A stretch of 64,000 nt of DNA from Erwinia tracheiphila (GCF_021365465.1 NZ_CP089932.1:3348001-3412000); one strand, 5' to 3'. Numbered from the stretch's first letter, positions 41,943 to 52,050 are shown. Notes: generated by a model not told the origin, from the sequence alone. Made by a program: numbers and translations.

Positions 41943-42810
41943 GAGCCTGTCTCAACAGGACGTTATTCCATACGATAAGACCACAGGCAAAATGCAACAG
42001 GACCTCGTCATTTTCAGACGTCTTTTCCCGTCGGGTCAGGGGCTGGCGAAACCGGTTCATCCCGCTATGAACCCTCCCGACGGCCCACCTGTGGACCCTG
42101 ACCTCCCCTGATTTACTGGCATCGGATTCCTCTTTTCGGGGCTGAATATGAGGCTCGTAACGGCGGCTTTGCAGCTATGTTTTCAGCCAGACCGCTTCGT
42201 CGCCGTTGCCCGGGCATAGCCCGGGTTTTTGCACCTGACGCCCCGTCTGAAGAGCATCAGGTGTATCCGCAACCAGTCTGATATCATGGGTGTTCGCCGC
42301 TGCAACGACCCGTGAAAGAGGAAGCCCGCTGGCATCTGTCATCAGACTGCGCTTTACGCCCTGTTTCCCTCTGTCCGTGGGGTTGCGGCCAGTTTTTTGT
42401 CCCTGACAGCGGCGATGTGGTCATGCAGCCATCTGTTGATAACCATGACCAGTCAGTGCCGTCCGGATGTTCGCAGGCAGGCAAGGCGTTCTGCCAGAAG
42501 CGTTCAAACACCCCGGCATCACGCCCCTCCTGAAATCGTCGGTGGGCAGAGCCTGACGAGCAGCGCTCTGTGGCATTGAGGGCATTCCACTGGCAACCCG
42601 TTCTGAGTACAAAGAAAACAGCGTTCATTGCAGCACGATTATCAACCCGCCGACGATGCGTACCCGGCGGATGCTGAGTTTTATGTTCAGGGATGGGAGG
42701 AGCCATTTTCTCCCAAAGTTAAACGCTGATTTGCCACTTGCCGCCCGCCATTCTTCGCCCTCAGAAATTGCCATTTTTTAGTATCTGGCAATCCCTTCCG
42801 GGATAGGTTC
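41943..42810 (-). mobile_element. IS5-family (IS427-group) element, decayed
   Basis: 868 bp. The left end GAGCCTGTCTCAACAGG matches the right end GAACCTATCCCGGAAGG (minus strand). TTA flanks both ends (41940-41942 and 42811-42813). Its transposase is broken. Confidence 0.85.
41946..42706 (-). pseudogene. IS5-family transposase, frameshifted
   Basis: The N-terminal part is MAPPIPEHKTQHPPGTHRRR with the typical DUF4096-like FVLRTGCQWNALNATERC. The catalytic and C-terminal parts (THDIRLVADT, QPRKEESDASKSGEVRVHRW, LLHFACGLIVWN) lie in other frames. At least two frameshifts and an in-frame TAG are present. Confidence 0.85.
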
Positions 42811-42857
42811 TTAGTTAAATGGATAAAAATAAAACAATAAGTATCATATACATAATA

Positions 42858-44058
42858 TGTATTAGTCGCGACTTGATCTGACACTGGACCTTGAAAGGTT
42901 GAGAGTTACCGGTTTTGATATGGGTGTCTAATCCTTAAACAAAACGCGAGGTAACTCTCATGATTCATACTAACAATCCCATCATCAAACACAAAGCCGG
43001 CCTGCTCAATCTCGCCGAAGAACTCGGTAACGTATCAAAAGCCTGCAAGATCATGGGCGTGTCACGCGACACGTTTTACCGTTATCAGGAACTGGCTGCT
43101 GAAGGCGGCATCGATGCGCTGATTAACCAGAACCGCCGCGTCCCCAACCTGAAGAACCGCGCCGACGAAGCCACTGAACGCGCTGTTGTTGAATATGCCG
43201 TTGAGTTCCCGGCCCACGGGCAACACCGGACCAGTAATGAGCTGCGTAAAAAAGGCGTGTTTATCTCCGGTAGCGGCGTGCGCTCCATCTGGCAACGGCA
43301 CGACCTGGAGAACTTCCGTAAACGCCTGAAGGCACTTGAGGAAAAGGTCGCCAGAGAAGGCATCGTGCTTACCGACGCTCAAATCGCAGCGCTGGAGAAG
43401 AAGGCCCACGATGACGAGGCCAGCGGAGAAATCGAAACTGCTCACCCGGGTTATCTCGGGTCGCAGGACACCTTCTACGTGGGCAATCTGAAAGGTGTGG
43501 GTCGTATCTACCAGCAGACGTTCGTGGATACGTACTCGAAAGTGGCACACTGCAAGCTGTATACGAGTAAAACGCCGATCACCGCCGCAGACCTGCTCAA
43601 TGATCGCGTACTGCCGTTCTACGAGGCTCAGGGACTGCCGATGCTGAGGATCCTGACCGACAGGGGAACGGAGTACTGTGGTAAGGTGGAGCAGCATGAT
43701 TACCAGCTGTATCTGGCCATCAACGATATCGACCATACAAAAACGAAGGCGATGTCTCCGCAGACGAACGGCATCTGCGAGCGCTTCCATAAAACTATTT
43801 TGCAGGATTTTTATCAGGTTACGTTCCGTAAGAAGTTATACGAAGACCTGGAGAGCCTGCAAACGGATCTGGACAACTGGTTGTGGCATTACAATAATGA
43901 GCGAACTCATCAGGGAAAAATGTGCTGCGGGCGTACGCCAATGGCCACGTTACTTGATGGTAAACGAGTCTGGGCAGAAAAAAATCTGAACCAGATGTAA
44001 TCTGACAGACACCTGTATAAATAACCGGTAACTGTCAGATCAGGTCTGAGCTAGTACA
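42858..44058 (+). mobile_element. IS481-family element, intact
   Basis: 1201 bp with about 27-bp imperfect inverted ends starting TGTATTAG and, on the minus strand, TGTACTAG, both containing TGATCTGACA. CATAATA flanks both ends (42851-42857 and 44059-44065), a 7-bp target duplication. A decayed copy lies at 49343-50520. Confidence 0.93.
42960..44000 (+). CDS. IS481-family transposase
   Basis: 346 residues. An N-terminal helix-turn-helix (NVSKACKIMGVSRDTFYRYQ) precedes the integrase core, with FVDTYSKVAHCK, LTDRGTEYCGK and the late Glu in NGICERFHKTILQDF. The ATG follows GCGAGGTAACTCTC. The frame is intact. Confidence 0.95.
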   Translation: MIHTNNPIIKHKAGLLNLAEELGNVSKACKIMGVSRDTFYRYQELAAEGGIDALINQNRRVPNLKNRADEATERAVVEYAVEFPAHGQHRTSNELRKKGVFISGSGVRSIWQRHDLENFRKRLKALEEKVAREGIVLTDAQIAALEKKAHDDEASGEIETAHPGYLGSQDTFYVGNLKGVGRIYQQTFVDTYSKVAHCKLYTSKTPITAADLLNDRVLPFYEAQGLPMLRILTDRGTEYCGKVEQHDYQLYLAINDIDHTKTKAMSPQTNGICERFHKTILQDFYQVTFRKKLYEDLESLQTDLDNWLWHYNNERTHQGKMCCGRTPMATLLDGKRVWAEKNLNQM

Positions 44059-44065
44059 CATAATA

Positions 44066-44219
44066 TGGTTGTTTTGTTTTTTATGTACCAATCCATGTAC
44101 GCACTATCATTCGGTTAAACTCATCTCTTAGTCTTTTCCCGTAATGTTGAACAACTCCCAAATTTTCTCATTACTGATTTATTCATTGTTAATCCACTAC
44201 TAATTTTCTGTATATTAAA
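44066..44219. other. A+T-rich remnant between two IS elements
   Basis: 154 bp, very A+T-rich. Its last bases (TTCTGTATATT) look like the left half of a LexA box, separated from the DinI-like gene by the ISL3 element. Confidence 0.4.
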
Positions 44220-45534
44220 GGGACTTCCCCGATCATGGTGGGAGACTCAGAACGCCATGTTCAGCTTCCCGTAGTGGAACATTACGCCCAGCTTGAACCG
44301 TTCTTTATTCCTGAAGCCCCGTGACTTGATCCTCAGCAACCGTATTTTACTGTTCAGAGACTCCGCATTGCCGTTCGATACCCGGTTTTTCATCGCATTC
44401 AGAATGCCGTAAAGCCGCTTTGCCACCATGCGGGCAATGCTGACCATGAGTGGTATGCCGGTGTCTTTAGCCATCGCCATCCATTCCTGCCACAACTTAC
44501 GGCTATGGTCGTCATAGCGGCGGTGCCACAGATCGCGGGCAAGCTCTTTCATTACCCAGCACTGGTTCGTTTGCGGTAACACCAGCCGGGCAACTTCTAA
44601 CCTCTCAGCGCGGCGCCCAAAGCGATTTTGTTTGCTGTAAAACCATAAGTAGCGTGAGCGGTGGGCGTCTTTCCTGTCTGACGACGGGATCTGTTTCATC
44701 TCAGCCTGACGGGTTTTATCAACGATGGCGCACAACATTTTTGCCACATGGAAGTGATCGAAGGCGATTTTATCCACGGCATTGGGGAGATGGATGCGTG
44801 CAGCACTGATATAGGCCGTGTTCATGTCCATAGACAGCGTTTTTATCTCTTCAAGCTGGTGATCTCTCAGGCTACGCAGATAACTGGCAAGACTTTCTAC
44901 ACCGCGATCGTCGGTCAGTTGCAAAGCGCGTCCCTGCCTGTCAGAGATAACGGTGACGTACTGGTGTCCTTTTTTGAACCCGACTTCATCCACGCAGAGA
45001 TGACGGGCCGATAAGGGTTGTTTTATCCGGGCCAGGCCTCGTTTTACTGCGCGCATCATGATGCCGTCCACGGCATTCCAACTGAGTTTGAGCTGCTTTC
45101 TGACAGCATCCACGGTGCTAATTTTCAGCCATGAAAGAACAAAGGCTTCGAACAACAGGGTGTAGCGGCTGCCTGGCCCCGCCCACGGAACCGGCAGTGT
45201 CTGGCAACCGTGCTCGGGGCAGTCAATGCGGGGTACATCAGCTTCAACCAGCGTGGTGAATTGACAGGTATCGAGGTGACGCCATTTGCGACGCCGGTGG
45301 TCATGTATGGGGCAGGATTTACCGCATGTTGGACAGGTCAGTTGAGTGTGCCCGACAATGCCGACAATCACAGTCACTGAACCAGATTTTTCATCAAGAG
45401 AAAGGGATTTTACCTGCCACGGTGCGGACAGGTTAAGGATATGGGCATAGAGGGACTTTTCGTCCATGGCAGACTCCTCAGAAAATCAAGACTGCCATCA
45501 TAATGCCCTTAGCCACCACAACAGGGGAAGACCC
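44220..45534 (-). mobile_element. ISL3-family element
   Basis: 1315 bp. Ends GGGACTTCCCCGATCATGGTGG and, on the minus strand, GGGTCTTCCCCTGTTGTGGTGG form the inverted repeat. ATATTAAA (44212-44219) and ATATTTAA (45535-45542) look like an 8-bp target duplication with one change. Confidence 0.92.
44247..45467 (-). CDS. ISL3-family transposase
   Basis: 406 residues. An N-terminal zinc-binding region (CPTCGK ... CPEHGC) is followed by a helix-turn-helix and a DDE core with CVDEVGFKKGHQYVTVI, SMDMNTAYISAA and the late Glu in VSNGNAESLNSKIRLL. The frame is intact. Confidence 0.95.
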   Translation of the reverse strand: MDEKSLYAHILNLSAPWQVKSLSLDEKSGSVTVIVGIVGHTQLTCPTCGKSCPIHDHRRRKWRHLDTCQFTTLVEADVPRIDCPEHGCQTLPVPWAGPGSRYTLLFEAFVLSWLKISTVDAVRKQLKLSWNAVDGIMMRAVKRGLARIKQPLSARHLCVDEVGFKKGHQYVTVISDRQGRALQLTDDRGVESLASYLRSLRDHQLEEIKTLSMDMNTAYISAARIHLPNAVDKIAFDHFHVAKMLCAIVDKTRQAEMKQIPSSDRKDAHRSRYLWFYSKQNRFGRRAERLEVARLVLPQTNQCWVMKELARDLWHRRYDDHSRKLWQEWMAMAKDTGIPLMVSIARMVAKRLYGILNAMKNRVSNGNAESLNSKIRLLRIKSRGFRNKERFKLGVMFHYGKLNMAF

Positions 45535-45566
45535 ATATTTAAACCAGTATAAATCAGAGGTGTAAT

Positions 45567-45812
45567 ATGTACGTCGAACTCATCTATGACAAACGCAATG
45601 TTGAAGAGCTGCCGAACGCTAAAGCGCTGATCCTGGCTGAACTGGAGAAGCGTGTGCACCGTATCTTCCCTCAGGCAGAAGTAAAAGTGAAACCAATGAT
45701 GGATAACAGCAGCATTAACACCGATGCCAGCAAAAGCGAAAAAGAGAAGCTCAACAGACTGCTGGAAGAAATGTTTGAGGAGGCTGATATGTGGCTGGTG
45801 AATGAAGTTTAA
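45567..45812 (+). CDS. DinI-like (MsgA-type) protein
   Basis: 81 residues, the DinI length. It starts MYVELIYDKRNVEELPNAKA and ends in the acidic helix LLEEMFEEADMWLVNE. DinI stabilises RecA filaments. Relatives are common as SOS-controlled prophage genes. Its promoter region is interrupted by the ISL3 element 32 bp upstream, so LexA control may be lost. Confidence 0.88.
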   Translation: MYVELIYDKRNVEELPNAKALILAELEKRVHRIFPQAEVKVKPMMDNSSINTDASKSEKEKLNRLLEEMFEEADMWLVNEV

Positions 45813-45982
45813 AAATAGTCCTAAGCCTGGTGTGCCGGGCAATTGAGTCCCCGCGCCTGTGTTTAAATCTGTACGCCCATCCAGACTGTTTAAATCACCA
45901 TAATTTACTAATGTTAAGGCCAGGTTATGATTAGGTAATCCGATGAAGGGATTTCAATAGCGCTGGTACAAGGAGATTACTG

Positions 45983-46457
45983 ATGGATACTGTTGCGAAA
46001 ATTGATGGATACTTCTATGGCGGATTATCGCGGATTCACCAACCTGTCTCCAGGTGAGCTTTTTTTCTGGGTGTCCGTAGATGTTGTCTCTAAACATTTT
46101 GTCGGGCTGGTAACATCCACAGTGAATCTTGCTGCCGCAGCAATGCTACTCGCTGGTGATAACAATATCTACGTTCCTGGCAAATTAGGTGGCGCAAAGT
46201 ATGGCACGTCACGCGCCTCCCTGTGGTGCCGGAAATATATTAAAAACTTTACGCTTTCCCGCCCCGTCCCAACCCTGGTTGGCGGCCCAAATCCGTTCAA
46301 GGTGAAGATTCGGACGACAAATAATCTTGCCGCTGCAATTGGAAGAACAATACCAGTAGTAGGATGGGTGATTGTTGGTTCTGATATTGGTCTCATCATA
46401 TGGAAAGCTGTTAACAAATACAACAATATAGTCAAGAAGGAAGACCGTATATGGTAG
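45983..46457 (+). pseudogene. Prophage membrane protein paired with DUF1493, N-terminus damaged
   Basis: An ATG at 45983 with AAGGAG upstream begins MDTVAKIDGYFYGGLSRIHQ but stops after 24 codons. Another frame runs from the middle of this sequence to 46457, with PGELFFWVSVDVVSKHFVGL, LVGGPNPFKVKIRTTNNLAA and a membrane-like IPVVGWVIVGSDIGLIIWKA. I infer a deletion or frameshift near 46050. It overlaps the DUF1493 gene by 7 bp. Function is unknown. Confidence 0.6.
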
Positions 46458-46756
46458 ATAAAAATATCGAAAAGTCCGTATTCGATTTAATTGAAACCTA
46501 TAACGGACCTGGGCTTTTCAGTAGTAAGCGCCCTGTATTGAAGAGAGAAACCGATTTGAATGATGACTTCAGGATGCTTCCTGAGGACGCCTATGATTTA
46601 TTGGTTAAATATGCTGAGACATTCAATTTAAATCCTAAAGACATTAATTTTCAGAGATATTTCCCCGATGACCTGAGCGCTCCTCACGCCCCAATTACGA
46701 TAGACCTTTTAATTCGTTCAGCAGAGATTGGGGTATGGCAGGATATTAAATTATGA
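46451..46756 (+). CDS. DUF1493 family protein (acyl-carrier-like fold suspected)
   Basis: 101 residues, acidic, starting MVDKNIEKSVFDLIETYN. The family pattern is present: L..ETDLNDDFRMLPEDAYDLL, then NFQRYFP and a terminal TIDLLIRSAEIGVW. The helical layout is like an acyl carrier protein, but I see no Asp-Ser-Leu attachment site. It is translationally coupled to the membrane protein before it, and the pair recurs in enterobacterial prophages as far as I know. Confidence 0.75.
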   Translation: MVDKNIEKSVFDLIETYNGPGLFSSKRPVLKRETDLNDDFRMLPEDAYDLLVKYAETFNLNPKDINFQRYFPDDLSAPHAPITIDLLIRSAEIGVWQDIKL

Positions 46757-46797
46757 ATGATATTTACCCATCATAATTTTAAATTTATGGACAGTAA

Positions 46798-47274
46798 TCA
46801 AACCCGGCCATACCGGCACGGGTCTTTTGTGCCTGCCTTAAGACTCTGCCGGGGAGCGGTGGGAAGAGACTTAGTGCCGTCAGCCGCAGCAATATAAGCC
46901 CTGAGCGCTTTCCTGTAGATTGTCCACGTCGCCTTCTGCGCCTTCACCGATTCCTCTGTGTTCGCGTCGTTGTAATCGTCATCATCCATACGCTGTTGCA
47001 GTGCTGTGATGTGCTCAGGCACAGAATCGTACTCATCCTGAGCCGTCTGTAAATTTTCTGCGGCGTGGTCCGGCTCAGGGACTTTTTCAAGGTACGGCCC
47101 GGCTTCATCAAACACCCCATAGCAGCCATCAGGCGGATTAAAGAAGGCTGCGTAATCCTCATCGCTTATGGCCTGCCGATCATCCGGCAGCGTCGCGGCT
47201 TCAATATAAGGTTGCTGTTCTTCTTCGCCTGCAGGATAAAATCCCTTCGTCTTCATACTGTACAAATAGCTCAT
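46798..47274 (-). CDS. Tail fibre assembly protein (Tfa family)
   Basis: 158 residues. It has the family N-terminus (MSYLYSMKTKGFYPAGEEEQ) and the acidic middle with AENLQTAQDEYDSVPEHITA. Tfa proteins help fold or assemble phage tail fibres. It follows directly on a tail-fibre remnant. Confidence 0.85.
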   Translation of the reverse strand: MSYLYSMKTKGFYPAGEEEQQPYIEAATLPDDRQAISDEDYAAFFNPPDGCYGVFDEAGPYLEKVPEPDHAAENLQTAQDEYDSVPEHITALQQRMDDDDYNDANTEESVKAQKATWTIYRKALRAYIAAADGTKSLPTAPRQSLKAGTKDPCRYGRV

Positions 47275-47275
47275 A

Positions 47276-47890
47276 TTATCTGCCTGTTGCGATGAAATTT
47301 ATACGCATCATTGCGTTAGCGCGGTTGACTGCGTGATAGTCAAAGCCTGCGGTGCGTGACTGGTTAAAATTAATGCCGTAAATAGTGCCGTCCGATGTGT
47401 TGTGGCCATTATCACCGTTCATTATCATTACCGTATCGGCCCGCGTCGTAAAAGCTGAAGAGTATGATATCGTCCCCTCGCCAGCCGCATTAGCAATTAC
47501 AACCATGCTGCCAAATTTTATTGTAAACGTCCCGATAGAGGTATGTACGGTAACGCCGGACTGAGAGCCGTTTGTATCAATAGCGGTGAAGCCACTGTTG
47601 CCGAGGCTGGTTTGCAGGATCGCCGCTGAAATCCAGTCCAGCGCCCCTTCATGGTTCCACCCGACACTGGCAGTCCACCCTGCGCGGTAATAGCATCTGC
47701 CGTGCTGGTTTTTCCCGTACCGCCCTGCTCAATACTCAGTGCTGTTGTCAGCCCGGTGAGTGAAGTGATATCACTGTTCGCGCCACTGGCCGCTCTTCCT
47801 TTGATGCCATTGCTGATTGTTTGCTGCATGGCAGGCCAGCCGGGGCCGTTTACGGATGTATTATCAGGAAGACTGACGGTAATATTTCCG
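47276..47890 (-). pseudogene. Phage tail-fibre protein, C-terminal remnant
   Basis: Two frames give NGIKGRAASGANSDITSLTG ... LSIEQGGTGKTSTADA and then the C-terminal ISYSSAFTTRADTVMIMNGD. The GGTGxTT-like repeat is typical of tail fibres. A frameshift lies near 47640, and the N-terminal part is replaced by an IS3-family fragment. Confidence 0.8.
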
Positions 47891-47904
47891 TCAGCTGAGT
47901 AGAA

Positions 47905-48442
47905 TTACTGCCAGTTGACTTTATCCAGAATCATTCCCCGCGTCACCCGTGCAGAGTCAGGTTTCTCTGGCTGCCGCCAGTATTTATAACTGCTGCGATG
48001 AACCCCAAACACATTGCACACAACGGCAACAGGAAACCGCGCTCTGAGTTTCTCAATTAATGAGAACTGTTCAGGGAGTCTGACATCAGGAGCGCGGTAG
48101 CCTTTTTTAATATATCTCTTTTCATTTCAACGTGTTGAAGTCGTTTCTTAAGTTCGCGTATTTCAATTTGCTCAGGTGTCATGGGTGAAGCTGTAGGGGA
48201 TTTTCCCGCTCGCTCTTCTTTCAACTGCCGAACCCACTTATCCATCGTGGATTTACCGACATTCATTGCCGTGGCAGCAGCGGTGACGGTGTCGTTCTGA
48301 TCAAGAACAAGCCGGGCAGCTTCGAGGCGAAATCCGGGGCTAAAATTGCGTCTGTTACGTCCGGTCATAATGTCACCTGTTTTTAACTATGAGACGATGA
48401 TATCACCTCTGTTCAGGTGGACAGGTTTAGTGTGCCACTACA
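47905..48442 (-). mobile_element. IS3-family fragment (orfA and start of orfB)
   Basis: The right end TGTAGTGGCACACTAAAC (minus strand, from 48442) precedes a complete orfA. About 50 codons of orfB follow, ending at a stop at 47905. The rest of the element is lost. It truncates both the tail-fibre gene and gtrB. Confidence 0.8.
48057..48368 (-). CDS. IS3-family OrfA
   Basis: 103 residues starting [20 protein letters not shown]. The helix-turn-helix and C-terminal leucine coil are complete. Without orfB it is not expected to support transposition. Confidence 0.85.
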   Translation of the reverse strand: MTGRNRRNFSPGFRLEAARLVLDQNDTVTAAATAMNVGKSTMDKWVRQLKEERAGKSPTASPMTPEQIEIRELKKRLQHVEMKRDILKKATALLMSDSLNSSH

Positions 48443-48925
48443 GTTTCCTGGGAGAGAAAGCGAAAGTCACCGACATTTTCTTCAATTTGGGGAGATCTGA
48501 TTTTATTATGAAGGCTGTAAAACCACGCGGCGGTTTTCCGTTTAAAGTGGCTGTCACTGTTTCTGTCACATCTCTTGGCCAGCACAACCGACCAACCCTC
48601 CTGCCACTTACTTATTAGTGATGGAATGATTTCAATTGGATCCTGAAGGTCAACATCAATCGGGATAACCACATCGCCAGTTGCATTCTCCAGACCTGCT
48701 AACAGGGCCGGCTCTTTGCCAAAGTTACGAATGAAGTTGATTGCCTTAACAGAAGTATCAGTTTCTGCAAGCGAGTTGATAATCTGCTCAGTAGCATCGG
48801 TACTGCCATCATTGATAAATGATGATTTCAATATTGTAAGTGGAAAGCTTTTCTTTTGCGCTACGGTAGAAAATGGGTATTGCGTCTTCTTCATTGAAGA
48901 CCGGAACAACCAGAGAAATTTTCAC
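48443..48925 (-). pseudogene. gtrB: gtrB remnant (bactoprenol glucosyltransferase)
   Basis: It starts at GTG 48925 with [20 protein letters not shown]. One inserted base near 48825 breaks the frame just before [18 protein letters not shown]. The GT2 core continues ([30 protein letters not shown]) until the IS3 fragment cuts it. GtrB loads glucose on the lipid carrier for O-antigen glucosylation. The third, serotype-specific gtr gene is absent. Confidence 0.85.
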
Positions 48926-49281
48926 TTTTTCTCCCTGAAAACAATGAAATTTGAGTAGATAAAGCCGAATGCCAGGCTGAGAACTGAGAACGCTATGAGC
49001 ATGATTACCGGGTTAATATGTGCATGGTCGGCTAATTTTCCGATACCAGCCGCCATAGAACCCATAAAAAATACATAAAGGCCATAGCGAATGGTCGTCG
49101 CTTCAGTGTTGAATGTCCAGCGTGCATTAGCAAAAAATGAGAATGTAACGGCGATACAGAAAGCCACAAGGTTTGCCAGGGACTGGCTGACTTCTTGTGA
49201 ATAAAGCAACGAGAAGACCAGCCAGTGTATTAGCGTGTTAAAGACCCCTATAAAGGAATATCTGGCGAATAGTTTTAGCAT
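48922..49281 (-). CDS. gtrA: GtrA flippase
   Basis: 119 residues with four membrane segments, starting [20 protein letters not shown] and ending in [15 protein letters not shown]. GtrA flips bactoprenol-linked glucose in serotype-converting prophages. The stop overlaps the gtrB start by 4 bp. With gtrB broken it has no evident job. Confidence 0.9.
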   Translation of the reverse strand: MLKLFARYSFIGVFNTLIHWLVFSLLYSQEVSQSLANLVAFCIAVTFSFFANARWTFNTEATTIRYGLYVFFMGSMAAGIGKLADHAHINPVIMLIAFSVLSLAFGFIYSNFIVFREKK

Positions 49282-49342
49282 ATCAGACGACCGGATAGAC
49301 CGGGTTCCTTATCAAAAATCAGATCCTGCCAATGACTTTATC

Positions 49343-50520
49343 TGTACCCGCTCAGACCTATTCTGACAGTTACCGGTTATTTATACAGGTGCCTGTCGGA
49401 TTACATCCGGTTCAGATTCTTTTCTGCCCGGACCCGTTTTCCATCAGGTAACGTGGCCGCTGGCGTTCGCCCGCCGCACATTTTCCCCTGATGAGCCCGC
49501 TCATTATTGTCATGCCACAACCCGTTGTCCGGATCCGTTTGCAGGCTCTCCAGCTCCCCATATGACTTCTTGCGGAACGTGGCCTGATAAAAATCCTGCA
49601 AAATCGTTTTATGGAAGCGCTCACCGATGCCGTTGGTCTGTGGGGACATCGCCTTCGTTTTCGTATGGTCGATATCGTTGATGGCCAGATAAAGCTGGTA
49701 ATCATGCTGCTCCACCTTACCACAGTACTCCGTTCCCCTGTCGGTCAGTCTTCTCAGCACCGGCAGCCCCTGAGCCTCACAGAACGGCAGTCGGCGGCAG
49801 TGTTCGGCGTTTTACTCGTATACCGCTTGCAGTGTGCCACTTTCGGGTACGTATCCACGAACGTCTGCGGGCAGATACGGCCCCCCTTTCAGATTGCCAG
49901 CACAGAAGGTGTCCTGCGACCCGGGATAGCCCGGGTGAGCGGTCTCGATTTCGCCACTGGCCTCATCATCATGCGCCTTTTTCTCCAGCGCGGCGATTGG
50001 GGCACCGGTAAGCACGATACCTTCTCTGGCGAGCTTTTCCTCAGGCGCCTTCAGGCGTTTACGGAAGTTCTCCAGGTCGTGTCGTTGCCAGATGGCGCGC
50101 ACGCCGCTGCCGGAGGTAAACACGCTTTTTTACGCAGCTCATCACTGGTCCGGTGCTGCCCGGGGGCCGGGAACTCAACGGCATATTCAACAACCGCGCG
50201 TTCAGTGGCTTCGTCGGCGCGGTTCGTCAGGTTGGGAACCCGGCGGTTCTGGTTAACCAGCGCGTCAATGCCGCCTTCTTCGTCAGCTCCTGATAACGGT
50301 AGAAGGTGTCGCGTGACACGCCCGTGCTCTTGCAGGCTGTTGATACGTTACCGGGTTATTCGGCGAGATTGAGCAGGCCGGCTTTGTGTTTGATGATGGG
50401 ATTGTGAGTATGGAGCATGAGGGTGACCTCGCGTTTTGTATAAGGATTCGACACCCATATCAGAACCGGCAACCCTCAATCTTTCAGAGTCCGGTGTCAG
50501 ATCACGTCGCGACTAATACA
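49343..50520 (-). mobile_element. IS481-family element, decayed second copy
   Basis: It matches the 42858-44058 element along its length in reverse. Ends are TGTACCCG at 49343 and TGTATTAG on the minus strand at 50520. The transposase is split in at least three frames (49401-49760, 49812-50123 and 50124-50420 parts). No target duplication is clear. It lies upstream of gtrA. Confidence 0.88.
49401..50420 (-). pseudogene. IS481-family transposase, several frameshifts
   Basis: Fragments include RLTDRGTEYCGKVEQHDYQL and GSGVRAIWQRHDLENFRKRL, close to the intact copy. A deletion around 49770-49810 removes part of the core, and the N-terminal helix-turn-helix region is frameshifted. Confidence 0.85.
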
Positions 50521-50747
50521 TAATCAAATAGCGCGATAAAATCACTCATCTGCTACGTTCGCCACCCACGCGATCACCTTAATGAAAGGAGTTGAGGCAG
50601 GCGGTAAGGCGTTGCCGCTTTTCTCCCCATCGGGATAACCTTCTGAGCATTTTGCTACTTCCACACGGCTGGTGCAAGCCGGATAGGGTGGATGATTTTA
50701 TTGCTGTCACTACGCGAGGGCGGCAGAACTACCTTGACACGCACCGA
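50521..50747. other. Left end of the inverted DUF3289/DUF943 module
   Basis: From about 50547 to 50747 the bases are an inverted match to 62396-62577. Just beyond, on the minus strand, an ATG begins MSDFIALFD and is cut by the IS481 copy. At the same place the right-hand module begins a different protein (62575). Confidence 0.6.
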
Positions 50748-51218
50748 CTAATCGGAGGCGACTTTTATAATGTCACCATTCTGGCCTAAGCGATAATTAT
50801 CACCATCATATATAGTAAAAACAGTACCTATATTTTTACTATTAGTCACAGTGAATACAGCATCTTTTTCAATACAGTTTTTTTTGGTTTTCATATCATT
50901 GAAACAGAATCTGTCATATTTCCCCTCCTCTTTATAACCATCCCCAAACAACCAGACGGTAACCGAAAAAGAACCATCCTCCGCCGGGTCAGGAACGTTA
51001 TACTTTTCTTTAAAAATAGCTTTGTTTTCCATCCACCAATTTATTTTACCCTTATCTGTAATTGGAGGATTTTCAACCAAAATAGCACTAAAATTATTCC
51101 CTCTATGATGAACGGCAATAATCTCTACAGGACGCAGCGACAACCAAAGCCAGTAGCCAGGCAACACGCAACCAGCAAGGAAGAGCAAAGCCATAGTTTT
51201 CTTATTTTTTACTCTCAT
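50748..51218 (-). CDS. DUF943 family membrane-anchored protein, copy A
   Basis: 156 residues. A basic N-terminus and one membrane segment (ALLFLAGCVLPGYWLWLSL, about 9-28) lead to a periplasmic domain of about 125 residues with VWLFGDGYKEEGKYDRFCF and a Cys pair. The first 35 residues are almost identical to copy B (61928), while the periplasmic part diverges. The start overlaps the DUF3289 stop (ATGA). Function is unknown. Confidence 0.82.
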   Translation of the reverse strand: MRVKNKKTMALLFLAGCVLPGYWLWLSLRPVEIIAVHHRGNNFSAILVENPPITDKGKINWWMENKAIFKEKYNVPDPAEDGSFSVTVWLFGDGYKEEGKYDRFCFNDMKTKKNCIEKDAVFTVTNSKNIGTVFTIYDGDNYRLGQNGDIIKVASD

Positions 51219-52050
51219 TTGCGGGCTCCGGTGATTTCTATGGTGGCTTCCATATTGGTCATAAATGGCCTGAAACCAAACTGATTATAACGCTGAAGTA
51301 CAAACCAGATACGGAAAAATCGGAACTGGTTAAACTTAAACTTTGAAATATCATCAACATCAAGGCCAAAGTGATCCTGGACTTTGTAATGCACCACAGC
51401 CCGGTAACGATCATTATCAATCTGGAGTGATTTAATCGTAATATGCGTTGCCCAGGTATCATGGACGGTGATCCCCATGCCGTTGAAATTATCCTGGAAA
51501 CGGTCAAATTTAGGGAGTTTACCTTCAAGAATTGTTTCTTTTAGCCAGTGCATTTCTTTTAATGGGTAACATTTTTCTTCCCAGTCAATTTTGTCATTTA
51601 AAGTTTCCCCAGTCTCAAGCGAGTACTATTTTTTGTATTATCCCTGAGAATATGTTCTCTCAACGCCCTATCCAACGCTATATCACGAAAGGGCGAACCG
51701 TTGCCGTTCTGCATATGGGTGATCATCTGTTCGATAAGGTGTTTGTACGGGCCATAAACCGAGAACAAACGCGATAAATTGCGGAATTCATCAAACAGGA
51801 TAGCCGCGCACTGCTGACGGGTAATTTTCTCACCTTCTCCACGGGAGCCATAAAACATAGACTGTGGCTGAGTAAACGGGGTGATTTTCGTCAGGGTGTA
51901 AGGGTTGGCCCTGGTGGAAACATCCACCAGCCGGTACTGTGATTTTAACTGTGCTTCGGTTAAATCCCCGCCGCGCATATCGCTGGCGCTGTAGTCGTCC
52001 ATCCACTTCCGGGTTTTAAATATCGTACTGGGGAACTGTAGTGCGGTCAT
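51215..52050 (-). pseudogene. DUF3289 family protein, copy A, frameshifted
   Basis: It starts MTALQFPSTIFKTRKWMDDY. The frame breaks near 51605 (one base lost against copy B) and resumes with LPKFDRFQDNFNGMGITVHD to the end. Residues 1-120 and the C-terminal 100 are near-identical to copy B, with a divergent stretch around residues 121-180. No signal peptide or membrane segment is seen. Unknown function. Confidence 0.8.

Noticed and set aside
44066..44219. Possible extra gene in the A+T-rich gap between IS481 and ISL3
   Set aside because: Too short and without any frame supported by a ribosome site. Better explained as the interrupted upstream region of the DinI-like gene.
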